Shown here: positions 1-6,165 of the stretch, in pieces | How the letters are laid out: every line of letters starts with the position of its first letter | How positions within the stretch are numbered: the stretch's first letter is position 1 | From: a virus | Virus record (IMG/VR): IMGVR_UViG_3300005253_000352 | Coordinates: 1 to 20,461 of that record | DNA length: 20,461 nt | Reading direction: 5' to 3' (one strand) | The notes under the pieces: generated by a model | What the model was told of the DNA's origin: nothing | Seen by the model: only the letters and a program-made list of their open reading frames with translations | Database searches by the model: none | Made by a program: the position numbers and the translations under genes

Positions 1-266
1 GCTCCTGACGGCACAGTAATTGCGAATTTAATATCAGGGGTAGCGTGACCAACGTGGAAGATGCGGAACTCAAACGACCAAACCTCGTTTGCACCAATAG
101 CTAGAAGTAGGTCATCATCATCTACCAGCGTTGTAGAGCTAGTCCTTGACTGGTCAGCAGTTTTACGGACTACCTTGTTGTGTAGCTCATAATCGGCTTG
201 GTGAGTGGGTAAATCTACTCTTATTCCGTTGATAACAGGCCCAGTTATTTTGCCTTCTTTACTCAT
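1..266 (-). CDS. Probable virion structural protein, N-terminal part (cut by window edge)
   Basis: Only the first 88 residues are present; the frame runs off the left edge with no stop. The ATG overlaps the stop of the upstream gene as TAATG, which suggests translational coupling. The visible part holds a Ser/Thr-rich stretch followed by four aspartates (RTSSTTLVDDDD) and then alternating hydrophobic strands (LLLAIGANEVWSFEFRIF), so it looks like an all-beta protein. I have the impression that this opening resembles repeated beta modules in phage tail or surface proteins, but I recognise no named family. Its place at the end of the capsid gene cluster fits a virion component. The function remains open. 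Confidence 0.6.
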   Translation of the reverse strand, partial: MSKEGKITGPVINGIRVDLPTHQADYELHNKVVRKTADQSRTSSTTLVDDDDLLLAIGANEVWSFEFRIFHVGHATPDIKFAITVPSG

Positions 267-1249
267 TACACTCCACCCCCGAACACTGTCTGGTATCTAT
301 ATGTCAAACCCCACGTTCTATTCTCAGTATTCGGCCAAGCCACATCCATCTCATCATCAGCCGAGAACTCATATCCCTCACCGAATGGAACGAGCAGGTC
401 TGTTATTGTTCCGCCAGTAGTAGAACCAGTTAACGTGCTTACACTATAAAGTAAGAGGTCATAAGCAGAACCAATCGTAGCATCCTTAGTAACAGTAAAG
501 TCTTCCTCTGTAGTTCCAGCAGCACTAATCTTTAGCTCAATATCAAGCAACCTATAAGGTGTCTTAGGGGTTAGAGATGCAGCTATCGCCCCTGTAGTAG
601 CGGTGGAGAACCTTCTGGCTATTCTGCCTGAACCACCCCTATCGGGTCTCATCCGTATAACTTGCCCATTCAGCTTGATGTCGGCTATCCAGGCATCGTC
701 AAATGTTCCTGACGCTTCCCAGCCATAGTCAAAGGTAATCCTGTATATTCTCCAGTGTTTGAATAGAATATCAGTCTGAAACTGTGCCCAAGTATATTGA
801 GTGCCCGCAGTCAAAGCCGTCCCCGAAGTCCCTTCACCGTAAAAGAACATCTGGGTTGTCGCTTTGTTAAACTCGTGTGCGTTCCATCCTGCCCCTTTCT
901 CCAAACCTGACACATTGGCTAACTGTGTAACCTCTGCTCTCTTGTCAAAATCTTCTTGGTCGTGTATCCAGATTACTATACCAATACCCATAGTCTCAGC
1001 ATTGGTAAAATAATATGACACCAATGCAGAGTTAAAATCCGGTATTCTTAATTCACCGACTGGTATGTTTACCCTAGACCAGTCGTCTCCAGTTTGAACA
1101 CCTCCATAAAGGTTGGCTAACCAGCCAGTCGCACCTTTCTGGTCTAGTGGGGATGTACTTCCCCTAACCCAAACAGCATCAGCATTGTTAGCAGCAGCTA
1201 AACTTGCCTCACCAAACATTGGGTCTAGTATTCTCCGTGTAGGTATCAT
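266..1249 (-). CDS. Probable virion structural protein, beta-rich, 327 aa
   Basis: A complete 327-residue frame with a good Shine-Dalgarno site (GGAGG, 8 bases before the ATG). There is no signal peptide, membrane helix or enzyme motif. Composition is typical of phage beta proteins: many Gly, Thr, Ser and aromatic residues and almost no Cys. The last 110 residues or so (from about YRLLDIELKISAAG to the end) look like a separate jelly-roll-type beta domain, with strands such as DLLLYSVSTL and TWGLTYRYQT. The first half (IGIVIWIHDQEDF, FKHWRIYRITFDYGW) may be a second beta sandwich. It lies downstream of the capsid, cement and beta-helix genes and just before another beta-rich gene, so a head-surface, tail or fibre role is inferred from position. 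No specific family is recognised. Confidence 0.6.
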   Translation of the reverse strand: MIPTRRILDPMFGEASLAAANNADAVWVRGSTSPLDQKGATGWLANLYGGVQTGDDWSRVNIPVGELRIPDFNSALVSYYFTNAETMGIGIVIWIHDQEDFDKRAEVTQLANVSGLEKGAGWNAHEFNKATTQMFFYGEGTSGTALTAGTQYTWAQFQTDILFKHWRIYRITFDYGWEASGTFDDAWIADIKLNGQVIRMRPDRGGSGRIARRFSTATTGAIAASLTPKTPYRLLDIELKISAAGTTEEDFTVTKDATIGSAYDLLLYSVSTLTGSTTGGTITDLLVPFGEGYEFSADDEMDVAWPNTENRTWGLTYRYQTVFGGGV

Positions 1250-1272
1250 TTACTTAACCTCCGTTTTAGTTT

Positions 1273-1407
1273 TTACCTATGTTCACCTTCTACGTGCTTC
1301 CACATCTGCCGTTGGTCATTCTGGATTTTTGAATGATAAACAGGCACAGCAGGTGAGTCGTTAGGCGTGATTGTCTTACCGCAAACTTCACATCTCTTTT
1401 GTGGCAT
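1273..1407 (-). CDS. Small CxxC zinc-finger-like protein, 44 aa
   Basis: A 44-residue frame starting MPQKRCEVCGKTI. Its ATG shares one base with the stop of the upstream gene (TAATG), a junction used several times in this phage, which supports it as a real gene. Cys6 and Cys9 form a CxxC knuckle, and later histidines (His25, His38, His43) could complete a zinc site of C2H2 type. The C-terminus is basic and ends WKHVEGEHR. It is the last of three consecutive small Cys-rich genes. The next gene's Shine-Dalgarno site lies 12 bases past its stop. No family is recognised; a nucleic-acid- or protein-binding role is only a guess from the zinc site. Confidence 0.6.
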   Translation of the reverse strand: MPQKRCEVCGKTITPNDSPAVPVYHSKIQNDQRQMWKHVEGEHR

Positions 1408-1673
1408 TATTTCGCCTCCACTATATGCTTCAGATGCCTCTTGCCTATCTTGGAAGACTTCTTATGAACCTTATGGCACTTTGAGCAAGCATACTTATTC
1501 TCCCCTAGCTCTCGTGCCGTCTGCTTATCTTCTGGGGTTACTACCTCATCCTGATGCCTCATACACTTAAAGTTCTTCGGATGTTTGTCCATAGCATCAG
1601 GCAGGTCATAAATCCTACCTTCCTTCCATAGCAGGTCATTGACCACACAATTCCTGAGACACACATATTTCAT
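1407..1673 (-). CDS. Small phage protein with C-terminal zinc finger, 88 aa
   Basis: The longest frame begins at 1685, but that first ATG is itself part of the Shine-Dalgarno site: GGAGGT lies at 1678-1683, four bases before a second ATG at 1673. I therefore start the protein at MKYVCLRNCVV (88 residues). The N-terminal half (KYVCLRNCVVNDLLWKEGRIYDLP) resembles a small beta-barrel seen in many short phage proteins. The C-terminal part (YACSKCHKVHKK) has a CxxCxxxH arrangement and further histidines, a likely zinc site. It lies between the FmdB-like gene and the 44-residue gene, downstream of a stem-loop. The function is unknown. Confidence 0.65.
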   Translation of the reverse strand: MKYVCLRNCVVNDLLWKEGRIYDLPDAMDKHPKNFKCMRHQDEVVTPEDKQTARELGENKYACSKCHKVHKKSSKIGKRHLKHIVEAK

Positions 1674-1689
1674 ACTTACCTCCATTGTT

Positions 1690-1715
1690 GGGGGTGAACG
1701 GTTAAGCCCACCCCC
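1690..1715 (-). promoter_or_regulatory. GC-rich stem-loop in the spacer between two zinc-protein genes
   Basis: GGGGGTG (1690-1696) and CACCCCC (1709-1715) form a perfect 7-bp stem around a 12-base loop. It fills most of the 42-base gap between the FmdB-like gene, whose stop directly abuts it, and the next start, and it ends just before that gene's Shine-Dalgarno site. On the minus strand no T run follows, so it is not a classical intrinsic terminator. An mRNA processing or stabilising element, or a translational control hairpin, is possible. Confidence 0.4.
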
Positions 1716-2012
1716 TTACTCTATACTTCTAAGCCACTTCTGGGCTTCCATATTAGCTCTACGCCCTTTAGCACCAGGACCACCTTTAACCCTTTCGCCA
1801 GATGTATCTCTTGTAGTGTAAGGTGCAGTTCCCAGATACCGTCTCCTGAAATAAGGGTCTTGCCCATTCATTAAAGTGAGACACCCCGCACCACCAGGTA
1901 GCCTTGACATACCCTTTCCGCATATAGAGCATGTCAATTCATTAGTCCCCATCGGCTGAAGTTCATCAACTGTTGAATTACAAGGCTCACACTCATAGGT
2001 GTATATAGGCAT
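1716..2012 (-). CDS. FmdB-like zinc-ribbon protein, 98 aa
   Basis: The protein opens MPIYTYECEPCNSTVDELQPM and continues with CSICGKGMSRLPGG. This is the signature of the FmdB / CxxC-CxxC small zinc-ribbon family (MPxYxYxC-x2-C ... C-x2-C). The four cysteines form one zinc ribbon in the first 35 residues. The rest is a basic, Gly/Arg-rich tail that usual FmdB proteins lack in this form (YLGTAPYTTRD, then GERVKGGPGAKGRR). FmdB was named as a putative regulator in methylotrophs, but the molecular role of phage copies is unknown. It lies directly after the beta-helix gene and shares its transcription. The family call is by motif; the function is not established. Confidence 0.75.
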   Translation of the reverse strand: MPIYTYECEPCNSTVDELQPMGTNELTCSICGKGMSRLPGGAGCLTLMNGQDPYFRRRYLGTAPYTTRDTSGERVKGGPGAKGRRANMEAQKWLRSIE

Positions 2013-2021
2013 ACTCTATCC

Positions 2022-3014
2022 TTATGCTGGGTCTGCGTAGGTCAGCCCGTTGGCAGATTCCGAACCCTGAGTTTCGGCAAAATTGCCGGCCCAGTTATCG
2101 TTAGTACCAGCAACATATCCACCTGCTTTTGTGTAGGGTTCGGGGAATTTGTTGCCATACACCTGTGTATCGTTTCCGCCGGTGTTGTCAAAGATTTCGT
2201 CTGGGTTCTGGTTCGCACCGTTGGTATAGAAGATGTTGTACCTGATGATGGACTCCTTAAATCCCCTGGGGTTCATATCAATAAGGTTATCGGAATCACC
2301 AAACCAGTTGTTCTCAATCAAGGCAAATCTCGGCTGGTCTATACCAGAACTAGTGCATGATAGGCAGTTTCCTGCGGTACTACCAGAAGTGAAACCGTAG
2401 AAACCATTGCCTCTTATGGTGACATGGGGGTTACCAGCAATACTGGACTGCCAGTCAATACCAGCCAAACCCTGATTCTGCCCCACGAAGAGACAGTCTT
2501 CAATCATCGTGCCGCCAGCATTAGTACCCGTATCACCGCCACCTAGTACGATGCACTCAGCATCAGCCAAGGCATCAAACTCAAAGCCAGCAATATACCA
2601 ACCTCTTGCCCTTACGGTTAGACATGCTTCGCCAGCATTAGTACCCGTCCACCAAGCAGCACCGAAAGTGTTGCCGGGTGTTGGGTTCACAGCAATCAGT
2701 TGCCCGAATGGAGCGTTAGCATTTAGTGGGGTAACAGGGTCTTCGGTGTAGCCAGCTGGTGCCACGAAGATGCGGAAACGGCCTCTTGTCGCCAGGGCGT
2801 TAGCTTTGGTAAAAGCTTGGTCAATGGTTTTCAAGGCCACACTCGTACCCCAACCAAGGCCAGAGTTACCACTGGCACCGAGTGTCCCATCCACGAAGTA
2901 GTCCGTGGTCGGTGGGTCAACCCCGCCGAAGCCGCTTTTTACGCCACCTTGAGCAACAGCAATATTCTTGAATACGTGGTTTCCCCTGTGAAAGATTCCT
3001 CTTTGAGTCGTCAT
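2022..3014 (-). CDS. Right-handed beta-helix virion protein (pectate-lyase-like fold), 330 aa
   Basis: After a short N-terminal segment, the opening DYFVDGTLGASGNSGLGW, then TIDQAFTKANALA and RFRIFVAPAGYTED, matches the start of DUF1565/pectate-lyase-like beta-helices, where a 'set of regions over time' opening leads into stacked coils. Later rungs are visible as repeating hydrophobic-Asn patterns: IEDCLFVGQNQG, VTIRGNGFYGF, LIENNWFGDSDN, IIRYNIFYTN. No catalytic site can be assigned. There are short internal repeats (TGTNAG twice). Such proteins act as tailspikes, fibres or capsid decorations; its position directly after the cement gene favours a virion surface protein. The 330-residue length is short for a full tailspike with receptor-binding and trimerisation parts. 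Its Shine-Dalgarno site lies in a hairpin loop (3017-3037). Confidence 0.75.
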   Translation of the reverse strand: MTTQRGIFHRGNHVFKNIAVAQGGVKSGFGGVDPPTTDYFVDGTLGASGNSGLGWGTSVALKTIDQAFTKANALATRGRFRIFVAPAGYTEDPVTPLNANAPFGQLIAVNPTPGNTFGAAWWTGTNAGEACLTVRARGWYIAGFEFDALADAECIVLGGGDTGTNAGGTMIEDCLFVGQNQGLAGIDWQSSIAGNPHVTIRGNGFYGFTSGSTAGNCLSCTSSGIDQPRFALIENNWFGDSDNLIDMNPRGFKESIIRYNIFYTNGANQNPDEIFDNTGGNDTQVYGNKFPEPYTKAGGYVAGTNDNWAGNFAETQGSESANGLTYADPA

Positions 3015-3016
3015 TT

Positions 3017-3037
3017 CAGTAACCTCCTAAGTTACTG
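3017..3037 (-). promoter_or_regulatory. Hairpin with the Shine-Dalgarno site of the beta-helix gene in its loop
   Basis: On the mRNA strand, CAGTAAC (3037-3031), a 7-base loop TTAGGAG (3030-3024) and GTTACTG (3023-3017) form a perfect 7-bp stem. The AGGAG Shine-Dalgarno core lies wholly in the loop, and the ATG follows two bases after the stem. The element may present, or hide, the ribosome site of the beta-helix gene, or be a protein-binding operator on the mRNA. The pairing is seen directly; the regulation is inferred. Confidence 0.5.
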
Positions 3038-3066
3038 GGGAAGGAGACTGTTACGCCTCCCTCCCC
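3037..3066. promoter_or_regulatory. Second stem-loop upstream of the beta-helix gene
   Basis: GGGGAAGGAG (3037-3046) pairs with CTCCCTCCCC (3057-3066), 9 of 10 bases, around a 10-base loop. It abuts the Shine-Dalgarno hairpin in the 91-base spacer between cement and beta-helix genes. On the plus strand the stem is followed, after GCCA, by TTTTTTATTT, so it could end antisense transcription. On the coding (minus) strand no T run follows, so there it would slow, protect or process the transcript rather than terminate it. Confidence 0.4.
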
Positions 3067-3105
3067 GCCATTTTTTATTTCTAGGCTATACCTGCCTAGT
3101 AAGGT

Positions 3106-3534
3106 TTATGCGTTCCAGGTCTGAGCAAAGTTGGCCGGCCCAATGAAAGCTGTGACGGTGCCAGCAGTTGTGGTGTCAGTTCCGATGTCAACTCTCATAC
3201 CGAGATACTGTTGGGTGATGAGTCCGGCTGGAATCGGAATCACGATTATCTTGCCCAGTGTCAGTCTGGTGACGACTAGCGTATCGGTCTTTACAATCTC
3301 GACCGAACTACTGTCAAGGGTGGTATCAGCCTCATCAATCACCGAGAATATAACTGTGGCGGTACTACTCGAAGAAGTGAACGCCTCATCAACCACGACA
3401 ATCAGAGCCAGTTGTTCACCGGGTCCAATATCCCTGGTTACACTGGCGTTGATGACATTGGTTGAGTAGTAGTCACCGGTAGTCTGACTGAAATCCTGGG
3501 CACTGCTTAAAAGTAAAAGACTATCTAATATCAT
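3106..3534 (-). CDS. Capsid cement (decoration) protein, Bbp16-like, 142 aa
   Basis: The N-terminus MILDSLLLLSSAQDFSQTTG followed by STNVINASVTRDIGPGEQLAL and VVVDEAFT closely fits the Bbp16-type cement proteins of BPP-1-like podoviruses (MILD..L..S.AQ, STNVIDL, RDIG.G). In that family the protein binds the outside of the mature shell and stabilises capsomers around the genome. The protein is all beta by pattern: alternating hydrophobic stretches such as LALIVVVDEAF, TATVIFSVID and GKIIVIPIPAG, with no Cys. The usual length, about 130-150 residues, agrees. It lies 32 bases downstream of the major capsid gene, the expected place. The start has GAGGTT just upstream of the ATG, nearly the same leader as the capsid gene. 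I assign this from family memory; a profile search would settle it. Confidence 0.8.
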   Translation of the reverse strand: MILDSLLLLSSAQDFSQTTGDYYSTNVINASVTRDIGPGEQLALIVVVDEAFTSSSSTATVIFSVIDEADTTLDSSSVEIVKTDTLVVTRLTLGKIIVIPIPAGLITQQYLGMRVDIGTDTTTAGTVTAFIGPANFAQTWNA

Positions 3535-3566
3535 GTTTAACCTCGCTTATTTAGATTTTAGGTGTG

Positions 3567-4577
3567 TTAGGAGATGGTTGCCTCAGCCGAAGTGAGAGCA
3601 TCGACAATATGGACAGGTGCACCCAAGAAACTGACAATCGGCATACCCGCGGGGTTATCAATCGTCAGATTGACGTTGGCTTTGTTGGATGCCTGATGGT
3701 GCAGATACTCACCGATTGTTTTATTACAGTACCAGTAAGTTCTGGTCATGCTCGACAGGGCAACAGTCGGCCTTGCATAGAAGGCAGAGACCATCCTGAA
3801 CATCAGGTCGGCACCGGTAGCACCACTTGCGGTTAGTTCTGAAATGTCGATGTTGGCGATGCGAACATTGTATCGATAATCCGGTACTGCTAGACCTATG
3901 TGCCATTCAAAATAGGTCACATAAGCCTGGTAAGGGTTACTGGAGGAGTCATCCCAAGGTCTCTCACCCTGGTCTTTTATCTGAAGCCCCACCGGAGTTC
4001 CTTTGGGATGAATAAGGGTAGTGGTTTTTGGCCCCCATGTAATCAGCCACATTGAGGCATTGTCACTACCGGAACCGCCAGCGTTTATCACATTCCCGGC
4101 AGCGCCCACGGTGTCAGTAAGGGAGTTATACCTCGGCGCAAGTCCATGAGGTTTCTCCGGCTCGGTGCCAGAGTTGCCGTAGAGTATTGCATCCGTAGCA
4201 TCTTCTCCAAGCCCTAAGATAAAGGCGGCATCCTCTGAACGCCGGAAGGCTTGGGAATTACCATTAAGGTTAGCCAGGACTACATCAACTGCTGAGTATG
4301 CCGTCAGCATACCAGTTGAGTCGTCAACCTGCCGTGTCGTACTCTTGGTTTCAGCGACACCTTGGTTCAGTTGGCGCCATGTGCCGGAGGGTTGAGTCGT
4401 CCGCTGGGTACTACGGTGGCCGGTGGTAAGATTGCCCTCCATCATGCTGGCATCCGCTAACAGTGGATTAGTTTCGGCAAGCTGTTCAATGACATCGGCA
4501 ACTCCCTTCATATTAGGGTCTTGCCGCTTTGCCCAGTCACTTAGGGTCAGAAATTTAGTTGAAAGTTCAGTCGCCAT
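3567..4577 (-). CDS. Major capsid protein, epsilon15/BPP-1-type HK97 fold, 336 aa
   Basis: It forms the icosahedral shell. Recognition rests on a run of motifs typical of this podovirus capsid family: AKRQDP (16-21), ETNPLLADASMMEGN (35-49), TTGHRSTQRT (51-60), WRQLNQGV (67-74), STTRQVDD (79-86), the NGN and FRRSEDAAF segment (105-119), YGNSGTEPEKPHGLAPRY (133-150) and INAGGSGSDNASMWL (164-178). The length of 336 residues is close to that of the epsilon15-type capsid protein. No N-terminal delta domain or protease gene is seen, so assembly probably relies on the separate scaffold gene immediately upstream. The Shine-Dalgarno site is GAGGT, four bases before the ATG. It lies between scaffold and cement genes, the canonical order. 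Confidence in 'major capsid' is high; the exact subfamily is from memory. Confidence 0.9.
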   Translation of the reverse strand: MATELSTKFLTLSDWAKRQDPNMKGVADVIEQLAETNPLLADASMMEGNLTTGHRSTQRTTQPSGTWRQLNQGVAETKSTTRQVDDSTGMLTAYSAVDVVLANLNGNSQAFRRSEDAAFILGLGEDATDAILYGNSGTEPEKPHGLAPRYNSLTDTVGAAGNVINAGGSGSDNASMWLITWGPKTTTLIHPKGTPVGLQIKDQGERPWDDSSSNPYQAYVTYFEWHIGLAVPDYRYNVRIANIDISELTASGATGADLMFRMVSAFYARPTVALSSMTRTYWYCNKTIGEYLHHQASNKANVNLTIDNPAGMPIVSFLGAPVHIVDALTSAEATIS

Positions 4578-4594
4578 ATTTACCTCGCATTAAG

Positions 4595-5338
4595 TTATAT
4601 TTTCTTCATTGTTGGATACAAATTATCCAACACTTCCTGTTCAGTCGTTTCACCTCCACCACCAGAGGTTGCACCATCATCCAGGTCGAGTTTTTCCCTC
4701 TCTACCTCTTCAGTTTTCTTCGTTGGAGCCTTCCCTTCAGCTTTCTCCCAGAGACCACCGGCCACCTCCCTTAGTTTTGCCTCATCGGTTATGCCAAGGG
4801 TAGTACAAAGGTTCTTGAGTTTTACAGGGTCGCTCCCTTTATACTCAGTGGCAACTTCCCAGATGGCAATTTCAAGCAGGGTCTCATTAGCTAATGTTAC
4901 CCGACCTTCATGTACCTTCACTTCGGCTGCCAAATCCTCAGTACCTTTCTTCAGTAGCTTCTGTTGCTCTCTGAGTTCCCGGTCTCTCTTTATGAGGTCA
5001 AACTTCTTGGGGTCATCGCTGGTAAGTTCCTCAATGGTAACTTGGAGCTTGTCCCTCTCGGCTTGGACTTCCTCAACATCAGTCTCTATCTCAGTGACTC
5101 TCTTGCTGAGGTCATCCTTTTCAGATTCCAACTCAGTACGGGTTCTGCCCTCATCAGACTTTATAATCTGGACAGCAGCTTCGTAGTCCTTCTGGCTATA
5201 GAGTTTAGGGTCTTGCTCAACCTTCTCTTCCTTTGGCGATACCTTACTCTCGCTTCCAGGGGTTTTGGGTTCAGCTTCCGGGGTTTCAATGCCTTCAGCT
5301 TCTACCATAGTGCCTTCAGCGTTTTCTGTTACGGCCAT
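4595..5338 (-). CDS. Capsid scaffolding protein, 247 aa
   Basis: A highly charged, almost wholly helical protein directly upstream of the capsid gene. Residues 1-45 are disordered and acidic (Glu, Pro, Thr, Lys); residues 50-150 form a long coiled coil with heptads of Leu/Val and Glu/Lys (RTRTELESEKDDLSKRVTEI, ERDKLQVTIEEL). Residues 150-205 look like a compact helical domain, followed by a Gly-rich linker (GGGG at 226-229) and a C-terminal helix-like tail ending LDNLYPTMKKI. In scaffolds a C-terminal segment usually binds the coat protein. The Shine-Dalgarno site AAGGAGG lies about 10 bases upstream of the ATG. There is no protease motif. The call rests on composition, coiled coil and gene order rather than on sequence identity. 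Confidence 0.8.
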   Translation of the reverse strand: MAVTENAEGTMVEAEGIETPEAEPKTPGSESKVSPKEEKVEQDPKLYSQKDYEAAVQIIKSDEGRTRTELESEKDDLSKRVTEIETDVEEVQAERDKLQVTIEELTSDDPKKFDLIKRDRELREQQKLLKKGTEDLAAEVKVHEGRVTLANETLLEIAIWEVATEYKGSDPVKLKNLCTTLGITDEAKLREVAGGLWEKAEGKAPTKKTEEVEREKLDLDDGATSGGGGETTEQEVLDNLYPTMKKI

Positions 5339-5393
5339 GATACGTTATCCTCCTTAGTGGTGAAAACTCACTGTTAATATTCCAGTAAGCTAC

Positions 5394-5423
5394 TTGACAA
5401 TATATGAATAAGTATGTTAGTAT
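5394..5423 (+). promoter_or_regulatory. Sigma-70-type promoter of the plus-strand island
   Basis: A perfect -35 box TTGACA (5394-5399) is followed, after 18 bases, by TAGTAT (5418-5423, four of six consensus bases), which is preceded by TG (5415-5416) in extended -10 spacing. Transcription should start about 7 bases further on, at or next to the ATG at 5430, so the first gene may be read from a leaderless mRNA; no Shine-Dalgarno site is visible before that ATG. The TTGACAA at its centre also gives a weaker opposite-facing box TTGTCA (5400-5395), 15 bases from TATTAA (5379-5374) towards the scaffold gene. Confidence 0.6.
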
Positions 5424-5429
5424 GTATTT

Positions 5430-5693
5430 ATGCAGTTATCAAAGGAACGATACCATATCTTAAAAACCTTTGTCTTCGAATTAGATATTGGCAGATGTCA
5501 CATATGTAATCGTAACGTCAGTTATGGGGTTTCTGTTCTTGACCACATTATCCCAATCGCAGCTTACGGGCGAGATAATACTGAGGCCCCTGATGAATAT
5601 TGGAACCTACGTTTAGCTCATCCGCAATGTAACATAAGAAGGTCAAACGCTAAAATCCCAGGTCAATTACGGCTCCCTATAGTTAAGGAGTGA
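5430..5693 (+). CDS. HNH endonuclease, 87 aa, plus strand
   Basis: The protein has a CxxC knuckle (CHICNRNV, about residues 25-32), the catalytic stretch LDHIIPIAAYG with the HNH histidine, then YWNLRLAHPQCNIRRSN, which supplies the Asn and second metal/zinc positions. This is a compact HNH nuclease domain with nothing attached, likely a DNA nickase or endonuclease. Unlike every neighbour it is coded on the plus strand, with its own promoter and no visible Shine-Dalgarno site, so leaderless translation is likely. Its end (AAGGAG plus TGA) carries the Shine-Dalgarno site for the next gene, so the island is an operon. A free-standing HNH gene inserted between virion genes suggests a homing-type mobile element, but a role in packaging or host takeover is also possible. 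Confidence 0.85.
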   Translation: MQLSKERYHILKTFVFELDIGRCHICNRNVSYGVSVLDHIIPIAAYGRDNTEAPDEYWNLRLAHPQCNIRRSNAKIPGQLRLPIVKE

Positions 5694-5698
5694 AACAG

Positions 5699-5812
5699 AT
5701 GAAGTGCCCCGAATGTAAATCTACGCAAATTACAAAAGCAGGTTACACATGGAGCAAAAGAGTCAAAGTTCAGCGCTATCGGTGTTCGAAGTGTGGGCGC
5801 TTATTTTACTAG
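5699..5812 (+). CDS. 37-residue InsA-like zinc-ribbon protein
   Basis: The gene is short but clear: AAGGAG (5685-5690, inside the end of the HNH gene) lies eight bases before its ATG. The protein starts MKCPECKSTQITKAGYT and ends YRCSKCGRLFY. Two CxxC pairs (Cys3/Cys6 and Cys29/Cys32) form a treble-clef or zinc-ribbon knuckle pair, joined by a basic middle part (WSKRVKVQ). This pattern is that of the N-terminal zinc ribbon of IS1 InsA-type transposition proteins, here on its own without a helix-turn-helix or catalytic domain. It probably binds DNA. It may work with the HNH nuclease upstream, or be a relic of a transposase gene. Confidence 0.75.
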   Translation: MKCPECKSTQITKAGYTWSKRVKVQRYRCSKCGRLFY

Positions 5813-5845
5813 CCATTCCCCCTACTGGGATAAGGAGAGAAGGAA

Positions 5846-6163
5846 ATGACAGAAGAAATTGACGATGTAACTATTGAAGAAGATTTGATACCAGATATTG
5901 AGCTTCCTGACCCGAAAAATACATACACTTATTACACCAACTTAATGGATGCAAAGAAGACTTACAGATTAAAGTGTGCCGAAGGTAACAAGCTCCTATC
6001 TTTAGCTTATAAAATCGCTAAAGAGCAGCATGCTACTGCCTCCCAAAAAGCAGATGATGATTACCGTGAGTTCATTCGACCGTCCCGAGAGGCTTACCTA
6101 AAAGCACAAGAACTTATGGGTAAAGTAATAAATACTCCTATGCCAAAGAGTAAGACTTTATAA
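5846..6163 (+). CDS. Unknown acidic helical protein, 105 aa, plus strand
   Basis: Third gene of the plus-strand island, with a purine-rich Shine-Dalgarno region (AAGGAGAGAAGG) just before the ATG. The first 25 residues are very acidic (TEEIDDVTIEEDLIPDIELP). The rest is helical and Lys/Ala-rich, with tyrosines at regular places (YTYYTNLMDAKKTYRLKCAE, YKIAKEQHATASQKADDDYR). There is no cysteine pair, membrane helix or enzyme motif, and I recognise no family. Its stop lies two bases from the stop of the giant minus-strand gene, with no terminator between, so the two transcripts would run into each other head-on. Its acidity suggests a protein-binding or DNA-mimic role, but this is only speculation. 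Confidence 0.7.
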   Translation: MTEEIDDVTIEEDLIPDIELPDPKNTYTYYTNLMDAKKTYRLKCAEGNKLLSLAYKIAKEQHATASQKADDDYREFIRPSREAYLKAQELMGKVINTPMPKSKTL

Positions 6164-6165
6164 CT

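Noticed and set aside
2514-2649. 19-bp repeat in the beta-helix gene (2513-2531 and 2631-2649)
   Set aside because: It encodes a repeated TGTNAG turn within the beta-helix and is well explained by internal repetition of that fold, so it is not listed as a separate element.
3037-3080. Intrinsic terminator after the cement gene
   Set aside because: The T run lies on the plus-strand side of the stem; on the transcribed minus strand no T run follows, so termination of the capsid operon is not supported.
2509-3469. Plus-strand open frames of 80-112 codons opposite the beta-helix and cement genes
   Set aside because: They are shadows of strongly supported minus-strand genes, lack Shine-Dalgarno sites and have low-complexity Ser/Pro/Val composition.
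5374-5400. Separate promoter for the scaffold-capsid genes
   Set aside because: TTGTCA and TATTAA are only 15 bases apart, shorter than the usual 16-18; kept only as a side note in the promoter finding.
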